From Myxococcales bacterium (GTDB lineage: Bacteria > Myxococcota > Bradymonadia > UBA7976 > UBA1532): DNA of 56,339 bases. Positions within the stretch are counted from its first letter, which is position 1, and each line of letters starts with the position of its first letter. The notes below the pieces were generated by a model. It was not told where the DNA came from and searched no databases. It saw only the letters and a program-made list of their open reading frames with translations. The translations under genes and the position numbers were made by a program. The stretch covers positions 1 through 56,339 of the forward strand of contig JACKDM010000031.1 in NCBI GenBank assembly GCA_020633515.1. Reading direction: 5' to 3'. Shown in pieces: positions 33,226 through 41,995 of this stretch.

Positions 33226-34553
33226 CCGCCGACCTCGACGACCACCTGATCGACCACCTTGAGCGACCGCGCGCACAGCGCGTCGTAGCAGAACCGCCGC
33301 CCCACGCCATCCCGCCGGAACCGCGTCGGCCGCCCCCACGCCTCGCGCGCCTGCTCGGCGGTCATCCCGATCACGACCTGCCCGCCGGCGACCCGCTCGA
33401 CGACCGCGTCGGGCCAGTCGGGATACAGCAGCTTGAGCCCGCAGAACCGCTCGCCGTAAAGCGGCTGGCACGCGGCGGTGAACGCCGCCTCGAGCTCGGC
33501 GATGAGCCGGTCGACCTGCGGCAGATCGGGGTGGTCGCCGTCGAGCGCCTCGAGGTTGAGCTTCGCGAACTCGGCCCGGTGCCGCGCGGCGAGCAGCTCG
33601 GCGAGGCGGGCGTCGCCGGGCGGCGGGTTCGGCTCGGCGAGCGCGCGCATGCCCTCGCTCGTGTAGCGCGCGGCGTAGCGGGCGCGCTCCTCGGCGGTCG
33701 GCTCGACGAAGACCCCGGGCGCGTCGCGGCGGGCGTAGTCGAAGACCAGCTCGGCCGGCGGTCCGATCGGCCGGCGCGCCGCGGCGGGTCCGGCGTCACC
33801 GCCCACGTCAGCCATGGCTGCGGCGTCGAAAGCACCCATCGCGGCGCCGCCCGCTGCGCCGGCCATCGCGGCCCCGCCCGCTGCGCCGCCCATTGCTGCG
33901 CCGCCCAGCGCGGGGCCGGCCGCTGCGGCACCCATCGCCGCGCCGCCCATCGCCGCCGCGCCCGCGACACCACCCACCGCGCCACCGCCGACTGCGCCCG
34001 CCGCCGCTCCGCCCATCGCGCCCGCCGCCCGCCCGCCGCGGCCGTCCCGTCCATCGCACCGGCCGCCGCCACGCCCTCGCGCCCGCCGCCGCGCCTGCCG
34101 CCGCCCCGCTGCCCGCGCCGCTCCCCGCCCCCGCCGGCACCACCTCGCCCACCGGCTGATCCGCCCCTCGATGAACTCGCTCAACTGCCGCTTATCCGTC
34201 CCCGCCGGCACCATCATCACCAGCGCCAGCGTCACCGCCAGCACCGACAGCAGCAACACCGCCCGCACCGCCCGCCGCCGCCGCTCCTGCTGCCGCTCGA
34301 GCCCCCGCCCCTCCAGCGTGATCCGCCCCGGCCGATCACCCGCCTCCGTCCCGTACGCCCGCCGCCCCCGCAGCGCAAAGCCCGCCAGCGCCGGCAGATT
34401 GCGCGCGAACACCCAGCGATCCCCCGTCGGGTCGTACACCAGATCATTCGCCCGGATCTGCCCCGCAGCCGCGGCCTCCACCAGCCCCGGCAGCGCCCCG
34501 CCGTAGACCTCGCGCCCGCTCCGCGTCACCTTGTAGTCGATCTGCTGCGCCAT
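33222..34553 (-). CDS. GYF-like domain membrane protein with Gly/Ala/Met-rich linker
   Basis: 443 residues. Residues 10-55 resemble a bacterial GYF_2 domain (LPGLVEAAAAGQIRANDLVY, WVFARNLP). A TM helix near 97-115 (AVLLLSVLAVTLALVMM) is followed by an odd Arg/Trp/Cys-rich stretch (about 134-175) and a (GGAAMG)n linker to about 255. The exported C-terminal domain has Cys pairs and VVIGMTAEQAREAWGRPTRF, a SmpA/BamE-like pattern. The Arg-rich stretch looks out of frame: the +2 frame reads QPVGEVVPAGAGSGAGSG and the +1 frame GVAAAGAMDGTAAAGG. Cotranscribed with the TonB-dependent receptor. Confidence 0.72.
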   Translation of the reverse strand: MAQQIDYKVTRSGREVYGGALPGLVEAAAAGQIRANDLVYDPTGDRWVFARNLPALAGFALRGRRAYGTEAGDRPGRITLEGRGLERQQERRRRAVRAVLLLSVLAVTLALVMMVPAGTDKRQLSEFIEGRISRWARWCRRGRGAARAAGRRQARRRARGRGGGRCDGRDGRGGRAAGAMGGAAAGAVGGGAVGGVAGAAAMGGAAMGAAAAGPALGGAAMGGAAGGAAMAGAAGGAAMGAFDAAAMADVGGDAGPAAARRPIGPPAELVFDYARRDAPGVFVEPTAEERARYAARYTSEGMRALAEPNPPPGDARLAELLAARHRAEFAKLNLEALDGDHPDLPQVDRLIAELEAAFTAACQPLYGERFCGLKLLYPDWPDAVVERVAGGQVVIGMTAEQAREAWGRPTRFRRDGVGRRFCYDALCARSLKVVDQVVVEVGG

Positions 34554-34643
34554 CGCCGCCCATCATGCCCGACTCGCCCGCCGGGAGCGACCGCCCCGTA
34601 CGCCCGCCCATCCAACCCGGCGAACGACCCCGCGAGGCCAACC

Positions 34644-35129
34644 ATGACCGACGAGAAGTCACCCGACGCCGAAGCCTGGCTCGCCCGCCTCGAGGCCATG
34701 CGCCGCAGCGTCGACCTCCGCCTCGACGGCGAAGGCCGCTGGTACCACGACGGCCAACCCTTCGAACACCCCGGCCTCATCGCCGCCTTCGACCGCGGCC
34801 TCGACGTGCACGAAGACACCGGCGAACCCATCCTCCGCCTCGGCGACCGCTGGTGTTACGTGCGCGCCGATGACACCCCGTTCGTCGTCCGCCGCCTCCG
34901 CGTCGACGGCGACAGCCTCACCGCCACCCTCAACACCGGCGAGACCCTGCCCGTGCCCACCGACGCCTTCGAACAAGGCGGCGAGCACCTCTACCTCCAC
35001 CTCAACCCCCGCCGCCGCGCCCGCCTCGACCGCGCCACCCAGGCCAGGATCGCCGACTGGCTCGTCGACCTCGGCGACCGCCTCGCCCTCGAAGCCGCCG
35101 GCCGCCGCTGGCCGATCGCCCCGACCTGA
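34644..35129 (+). CDS. DUF1285-like protein
   Basis: 161 residues, soluble. GRWYHDGQPFEHPGLIAAF near 31, a turn with DTGEPILRLGDRWCYV, and ADDTPFVVRRLRV near 76 follow the layout of DUF1285 proteins (W-[YH]-x-D-G-x-P-[FI] ... V-x-D-x-P-F). Structures in that family have lipocalin-like or PH-like folds; function unknown. A helical C-terminus is specific to this copy. GAGG lies 6 bases before the ATG. Divergent from the GYF-like gene by 90 bases. Confidence 0.68.
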   Translation: MTDEKSPDAEAWLARLEAMRRSVDLRLDGEGRWYHDGQPFEHPGLIAAFDRGLDVHEDTGEPILRLGDRWCYVRADDTPFVVRRLRVDGDSLTATLNTGETLPVPTDAFEQGGEHLYLHLNPRRRARLDRATQARIADWLVDLGDRLALEAAGRRWPIAPT

Positions 35130-35146
35130 CCCTTTGCCTTCGGGCC

Positions 35147-35875
35147 CTACTTGATCTCGAAGTTGAGCGTCGCCGCGTCCGCCGACGGGTTGCCGCTCTG
35201 CTTCTTGTGCGTGCCGAGCACCCGCCCGATCGTCAGGGTCCCATCGGCCCCCGTCGCCCCCCGCCCGATCATCACCTCCACCGCGTCCGCGATCGGCGCC
35301 GCCGGCGCCGTCGGCATCGGCAGGTAGGTGATCTGCACCTGGTTCATGCCCGGCCGCAGGCTCTGGGTGATGTTCGAGATGAACTGCGGGCTCACCGCCG
35401 GCACATCGGCGACCTGCGCGCCGTTGACCTGCACCAGCATCTTGTAGTGCCCCGGCATCTTGTTGTTGACCACCAGCCAGAACTGGTCGCCCACCGGGTT
35501 GACCGGCCGCGCCACCTGCGGGCTCGCCGGCACCGGCGGATAATCCTCGCGCCCCACCACCGCCGTCCGATCGGTGCTCACCGGCGGCCCGCCCACCACC
35601 GGGCTCCGCGCCACCGGCACCCCCGGCATCGGCGTCACCCCCGGCGCGCCCGGGTTCGTCGGCGTCCCCGTCGTCGTCTCGGTCACCTGGATCTGATAGC
35701 CCGGCGCATCGATCAGCACGTTGCCCGCCGCGTCGAAGCGCACATCCACCTTGTCGAACGCGGCGTCCCGGATGCCGCCGGTCACCTTGACCCCGTTGAT
35801 GAAGACATCGAACGCGCTCGCCTGACCGGCGACGAGCAGCGAGAAGAACGCGAGCAACAGCGCACGCATTGACAT
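35147..35875 (-). CDS. Secreted protein, function unknown
   Basis: 242 residues. Signal peptide ends near GQASAF; the mature protein opens FDVFINGVKVTGGIRDAAFDKVDVRF, here seen as FINGVKVTG and VDVRFDAAGNV, which suggests a small beta domain. A Pro/Thr/Gly linker follows, then a second beta domain (DQFWLVVNNKMPGHYKMLVQVNG, LRPGMNQVQITYLP in part) resembling a PEGA-like or periplasmic Ig fold. ATG follows AGGAGG by 6 bases, a strong ribosome site. Single gene, divergent from the hydrolase. Confidence 0.75.
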   Translation of the reverse strand: MSMRALLLAFFSLLVAGQASAFDVFINGVKVTGGIRDAAFDKVDVRFDAAGNVLIDAPGYQIQVTETTTGTPTNPGAPGVTPMPGVPVARSPVVGGPPVSTDRTAVVGREDYPPVPASPQVARPVNPVGDQFWLVVNNKMPGHYKMLVQVNGAQVADVPAVSPQFISNITQSLRPGMNQVQITYLPMPTAPAAPIADAVEVMIGRGATGADGTLTIGRVLGTHKKQSGNPSADAATLNFEIK

Positions 35876-35991
35876 GGGCGACCTCCTTTTCTATCAGTCG
35901 AGTCTCACCCGACCCCGAAGGTCACGGTGAGCACCGGCCGATCGACGCGCAAAGAAGCGCGGATTCATCGGCTTTATAAGCGGAAGAGGCC

Positions 35992-36840
35992 ATGAGCACC
36001 AAACTCCCCGCCCAGCGCGGCTACTTCGACAGCGGCGACGGCCTGCGACTCTACGCCGAGCACGACCCCCTCGCCGCCCCCCGCGCCCGGCTCCTCCTCG
36101 TGCACGGCTTCGCCGACCACTGCGCCCGCTACCGGGCCATGAGCGAGCTGCTCAACGACCAGGGATACGCCTGCCATCGCTTCGACCTCCGCGGCCACGG
36201 CCGCTCCGAGGGCAAGCGCGGCCACATCTATCGCTTCGACGACTACCTGCGCGACTTCGCCGCCTTCCGCGCCCAGGTCGACGCCGAACATGCCATCGAC
36301 GGCCCGACCTACATCCTCGCCCACAGCTACGGCGCGCTCATCGCCGCCAGCGCCGCCATCCGCTCGGCCGAAGGCATCGCCGGCATGGTCCTCAGCTCGC
36401 CCTTCCTCGCCGCCGCCATCAAGATCCCCGCCTGGAAGCGCACCATCGGCGAGCTGTGCAGCAAGTACCTGCCTGCCATCGCGCTCCCCACCGGCCTGCC
36501 CGCCGAGTGGATGAGCCACGACCCCGCGACCATCCAGGAGTATGGCACCGATCCCTTGATCGGCCGGGTGGCATCGGCCCGCTGGCTCACCGAGACCGAG
36601 GCCGCGCAGGCGGCCGCGATCGCCGGCGCCGGTGCCATCACCGTGCCGGTGCTCGTGCAGCAGGCCGCCGCCGATCGCATCGTCTCGGTCGACGCCGCGC
36701 GCCGCCTCTACGATGCCATCGGCAGCAAAGACAAGACCTGGACCGCCTATGACGGCCTCTACCACGAGATCTGGTTCGAGAAGGACCGCGAGCCGGTCTA
36801 CGCCGAGCTGCGCCGCTGGCTCGCCGATCACATCGGCTGA
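35992..36840 (+). CDS. Alpha/beta hydrolase, monoacylglycerol lipase-like
   Basis: 282 residues. Motifs: LLLVHGFADHCARY near 34, FDLRGHGRSEGKRGH near 64, nucleophile elbow AHSYGA with Ser112, acid in AAADRIVSVDAARR near 225, and His in YDGLYHEIW near 257. The HGxxDHxxRY and GHGxSxG pattern is that of the serine aminopeptidase S33/monoacylglycerol lipase group; it probably cleaves monoacylglycerols or short esters in the cytosol. RBS AAGAGG before the ATG; a TATAAG hexamer lies only about 17 bases upstream of the start, so the leader could be very short. Convergent with pheT, 4 bases between stops. Confidence 0.88.
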   Translation: MSTKLPAQRGYFDSGDGLRLYAEHDPLAAPRARLLLVHGFADHCARYRAMSELLNDQGYACHRFDLRGHGRSEGKRGHIYRFDDYLRDFAAFRAQVDAEHAIDGPTYILAHSYGALIAASAAIRSAEGIAGMVLSSPFLAAAIKIPAWKRTIGELCSKYLPAIALPTGLPAEWMSHDPATIQEYGTDPLIGRVASARWLTETEAAQAAAIAGAGAITVPVLVQQAAADRIVSVDAARRLYDAIGSKDKTWTAYDGLYHEIWFEKDREPVYAELRRWLADHIG

Positions 36841-36844
36841 GTGA

Positions 36845-38637
36845 TCAAGCCTTCTCGAAGTCGATCACCGCCAGCCGCAGCTCGACGATCCCCACCGGCT
36901 GGTCGAGGCCGAAGCCATCGAGCACCGCCGGGTGCAGCTCGCCGCACAGCCCCTCGACCGCGCCCGCCGTGAAGCGCGCCACCCGCCCCGGCACGAACGA
37001 CGGGTGCTCGGTCGCCTCGTACGTCGCCTCCCACCCCAGCTCGAACGCCAGCGCGTCGAGCACCGAGCGCGCGCCCGCGAAGCCCGCGTCGGGCCCGATC
37101 TCGGCGAAGCACAGCCGCCGCGCTTCGACCACGCCGAACGGCCCGTCGCCGAAGTCGACGCAGTTGTCCATCTCGAACAACCGCACCGGCATCGGCCGCC
37201 GCCGGTTGGCGTGCAAGGCGTTCGCGACCCCGCCGAGCAGATGGCTGCGCACCACCGTCAGCGCCTTGAGCTTGGGGTTGGCGACCCGCACGTAGCGCTC
37301 CGGCACCGGCAGCCGCAGCTTCTCGTAGTGATCGGCCTCGGTCGTCATCGGCAGGCTCATCACCTCGGTGAAGCCGAGCCCGAACAGCACGCCCCGCGCC
37401 TGCTCGCTGATGACCTCTTCGGGCCGCGGTCGCCCCACCGTCATCGTCGGCACCAGCGCCGGCACGATGTTCTCGTAGCCGAAGCCGATCGCGACGTCTT
37501 CGAGCAGGTCGACCATGTGGCGGATGTCACCGCGGAACGCCGGATAGGTCACCCGGTAGCGATCGTCGTCGATGGCTTCGGCGTCGAGCCGCATCCGCTC
37601 GAAGCAGTCGACGAGGCTCTGGTGGTCGAGCGGCAGCCCGAGCCATTGCTTCGCCCGCGACAGGCTCACCTCGGCGCTGCGCGGCGTCAGGTCGGGGGTG
37701 ACGACCTCGGTGCCATCGGGGCGCACGATCGTCACCGCGCTGATGACACCGCCCAGCTCGGCGAGCGAAGAGACCATCATGTCGAGGCTCGCCGTCACCG
37801 CCGCCTGGCTCGGCCCGGTGACGTCGATGAACAGCCGCGTGCTGCCCGGCTGCACCTTGGTGCCTTCGCTGTTGATGATCGGTGGCATCGAGAGCACCTG
37901 CCCGTCGTCATCGACGAGCACCGGGTAGCGCGAGTGCCCTTCGAGCAGCCCGGCGTAGGCGACGCCCTTCGGATGGCTCTCGAGGACTTCGCGCGGGCTC
38001 ATCGTGCGCCCCGGCATGCCGAGCGGAGTGAAGCTCGTCTCATCTGGCCAGGTGGTCTGATATCTGACGGGCATCTTGATGGTGTCGAGGTCGTAGACGC
38101 CGATGGACGCGAGCTTACGGTCGCGCCCCACGCCCCAATGCAGGTTCTCCTGCATCTTCATGATCGTCGCGAGCATGGCATCGTCGAGCGGCGGCACCTC
38201 GACCACCGCGCACACGATATGTGGCCGATAGTGCTCGGGATTCTCGACGCCGGATCTGACCACCACCTTGTACGTCGACGGTCGCACCTCATACCGCGGC
38301 AGCCCGCGCACCTCGCCGAGGTAGCCCTTGAGCGCGCGCGCCAGCCCGCCGATGTCGAACAGATCCGGCCGCGCCGCGAGCAGATCGATCCGCACCGCGG
38401 TGACCGTGTCGACCTGCCGGAAGCCCGCCTCCTCGGCGTGCCCGCAGACGCTACACACCTTCACCGTCTCGGCGCCCATCGATCCCTCGACGAGCGCCGC
38501 GCAGTTGGGGCAGCGATAGCGCGCGAGCTCCACGATCTCTTCGACATCGCACCCGATGCGCTCCAAGGCATCGCCGAGCACCTCGGGCGCGTACTCCCGG
38601 TCCATCAGCGCGTTGAGCCGCGCCGCGTCCACGCTGA

Positions 38638-38647
<10 letters not shown>
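36845..38647 (-). CDS. pheT: Phenylalanyl-tRNA synthetase beta subunit, archaeal/eukaryotic type, with zinc ribbon
   Basis: 600 residues, against about 800 for usual bacterial PheT. It lacks the N-terminal EMAP/tRNA-binding module and C-terminal anticodon-binding FDX domain expected in the bacterial form, and shows archaeal-type blocks: DIGGLARALKGYLG near 98, PRYEV, RPHIVCAVVE, LLEGHSRYPVLVDD and PPIINSEGTKV. B5-like region YRVTYPAFRGDIRHMVDLLEDVAIGFGYENI in pieces. Residues 46-68 hold an extra CPNC...CSVC ribbon (CX2C-X15-CX2C). The GTG start overlaps the pheS end by 10 bases, preceded by AAGGGG. Forms the (alpha-beta)2 enzyme that charges tRNA-Phe. Confidence 0.93.
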
Positions 38648-40176
<1,529 letters not shown>

Positions 40177-40212
40177 GATCCTCCTCGGCAAGCCGGCTTT
40201 TCGAGACCGATG

Positions 40213-40241
40213 TGGGTACCAGCGCCGCGCCGGATTGGCAA
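40213..40241 (-). promoter_or_regulatory. Promoter candidate for pheS-pheT
   Basis: Minus strand TTGCCA, 17 bases, TACCCA; one of the best-formed of the seven similar sites. Confidence 0.5.
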
Positions 40242-40416
40242 CCCGCCCGAACGGCCCGACGTCGTATCCCGCTTGATCGCGCCCCGCCGACGTGCGACCA
40301 AGCGATCATCGACGGCTCGGGAGCACCATGAAAGCCTGTCTCTCCACCGCTGCCGGCGCGCTCGCCGTGAGCTATCGGGCGACCAACGCGACTTCGCCGT
40401 TCTGTCGTTGGCGTCT

Positions 40417-41991
40417 GCTCAAACCGGGCCCAACGGGATGCGAACCCGCTCAACACCCTATGAAGCTCGCGTTCTGGAACGTCAACGGCAACACCTCGGC
40501 TGCCGCGATGCTCGCGGATCAGCCCGCCGCCCCCGACCTCATCGCGCTGGCGGAATGCGCGGAGCCCGATCAGGTCGAGACAGCTTTGCGCGCCATCGAT
40601 GAAGAGTGGCGGAGGATGCCGGAGACCGGTCATCGCGTCGCGATCTATCACCGACCGAGCGTGGGTGGCGTCTGGCTTCGGGATATCGTCGAAGGCGGAG
40701 CCATCATCGAACTCCGCCCCCCGAGTGCACCGGCGCTCCTGGTCGTGGCCGTTCACCTGAAGAGTCAGCTTCACCTGACGCCGCAACGGCTCAGCACGCA
40801 AATCGGGAAGCTGCGCAAGGCTATTGTGCAAGCGGAGGCTCGTGCCGATCATCGGAACACCATCCTGATGGGCGACCTCAACCTCGATCCCTTCGCGCTC
40901 GGTCTCAACGACCGTGAGCTCCTGCTCGGAACGATGGATCGCCGCCAGGCTCGCCGGCTAGCGGAGAGGCGCACGATGCAGGATGCGACCTTCTACAATC
41001 CGATGTGGAGCCGCCTGGGCGACGAATCTCCGGGCCCACCGGGCACATGGCACACGTCGCGCGACAGCGACGGCGAGCACTTCTTCCACACCTTCGACCA
41101 GGTCTTGCTCCGGCCCGCGCTGATCGCCCGCTTCTACGGGCTCGAAGTTCCCCGTACACTCGGCAAGACCACGCTGGTGACGCAAAACGATATTCCGCGC
41201 GCGAGAATCTCCGACCATCTGCCGATAATCTTCAATCTGAGCTGAGGAGTCACCATGAGCCATGCGAAGCGCAATCTTTGGGGCGACATCAGCCAGGATC
41301 CGATGTCGGCGCAGAATCCGGTCGTCGCCTTGTTGACGGAACAGGCCGACATCCTCGCCGAGACGACCGGGGGCCGGATGACAGCCGAACTGGTGCCTAT
41401 CACAGCCAGGCGCCAGCCTTGGACCTGGGAGTTCAGACTCGTCGCGCCACTGGCAGATGCACGCTACGCGCTCTTCGAAGTGACGCAGCACGCGCTGGAC
41501 TTTCCGGTCGACATCATGCTCTACGGCTCCGCCGAGCGTCGGTGGACATGTCAGAATCAGGACGAACTGGAACAAGCCATCAGGGAAGTTCTTGGCTCTC
41601 GCGAGACGCGCCAGGCACTGTCGAGCCTTCGAGCGATCGATGCACTTCAAGGCCGACGCTGGCTCAGCATCAAATTCGCGGATTCAGAAGGTGAGCGCGA
41701 GGCCTCGGTCGTGCTGGAACCGTTGCCGCGAACCTTCGATGGTACGCTGTATCATGCCACCGTGACCGCTGGCACCGACGATGTCATCCTCGAGGCGCAG
41801 ATCGCCATCAGTGGCAGCGCCGAAGCCGTGCACCCCGCAGACATCCTGAACGAGCGCGTCGCCCGTGCCATCGAGAGCCTGCTCAATCGCGGCGTTCGAC
41901 GCCACCTGGGGGAGAGCTTCCCGAGGGTCCAGATTCAGTCCGACCGCACCATCGTGTCGGGTGAGAGCGGCGTCGACTTTTCGCTCAAACC
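40417..41991. other. Two-gene insert with different base composition
   Basis: Between pheS and the GH13 gene the coding style changes: fewer G/C third positions, more AAT, GAA, ATT and CAA codons. Two plus-strand genes lie inside. The right end overlaps the 3' end of the GH13 gene. A 9-base direct repeat GCTCAAACC occurs at 40417-40425 and 41983-41991, which could be a target duplication or coincidence. To the left (40177-40416) there is the pheS promoter and a possible orphan gene start: GGGAG plus ATGAAAGCCTGT at 40328. No transposase or integrase is present. Confidence 0.5.
40460..41245 (+). CDS. Endonuclease/exonuclease/phosphatase (EEP) family protein
   Basis: 261 residues. Start at the ATG giving MKLAFWNVNGN, the canonical EEP opening. 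Catalytic motifs are complete: WNVN (Asn), LIALAECAEP (Glu), VAVHLKSQLHLT, GDLNLDPF (Asp, Asn), TFDQVLL and SDHLPIIF (Asp-His). The family includes metal-dependent DNases, RNases and phosphodiesterases. It differs from housekeeping exonuclease III, which is also present at 29653-30417. The next gene starts 9 bases on and is presumably in one operon. The pair and its atypical composition suggest an accessory, possibly defensive, module; that is inference. Confidence 0.88.
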   Translation: MKLAFWNVNGNTSAAAMLADQPAAPDLIALAECAEPDQVETALRAIDEEWRRMPETGHRVAIYHRPSVGGVWLRDIVEGGAIIELRPPSAPALLVVAVHLKSQLHLTPQRLSTQIGKLRKAIVQAEARADHRNTILMGDLNLDPFALGLNDRELLLGTMDRRQARRLAERRTMQDATFYNPMWSRLGDESPGPPGTWHTSRDSDGEHFFHTFDQVLLRPALIARFYGLEVPRTLGKTTLVTQNDIPRARISDHLPIIFNLS

Positions 41992-41995
41992 CTGA
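41255..41995 (+). CDS. Unknown partner of the EEP nuclease
   Basis: 246 residues, no named family recognised. Soluble, no signal peptide or TM helix. The N-terminal half has WGDISQDPMSAQNPVVALLTEQADILAETT in pieces (WGDIS, PVVALLTEQA), WTWEFRLVAPLADARYALFEV and FPVDIML; the C-terminal half is beta-rich with IDALQGRRWLSIKF. I recall similar unannotated proteins beside EEP nucleases in other bacteria, but cannot confirm it here. Starts 9 bases after the EEP stop with GAGGAG 5 bases upstream. The last 61 bases overlap the GH13 gene on the other strand. Confidence 0.75.
   Translation: MSHAKRNLWGDISQDPMSAQNPVVALLTEQADILAETTGGRMTAELVPITARRQPWTWEFRLVAPLADARYALFEVTQHALDFPVDIMLYGSAERRWTCQNQDELEQAIREVLGSRETRQALSSLRAIDALQGRRWLSIKFADSEGEREASVVLEPLPRTFDGTLYHATVTAGTDDVILEAQIAISGSAEAVHPADILNERVARAIESLLNRGVRRHLGESFPRVQIQSDRTIVSGESGVDFSLKP

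Noticed and set aside
30436..33249. 937-codon plus-strand frame opposite the TonB-dependent receptor
   Set aside because: Arg/Pro/His-rich composition typical of antisense frames in GC-rich DNA.
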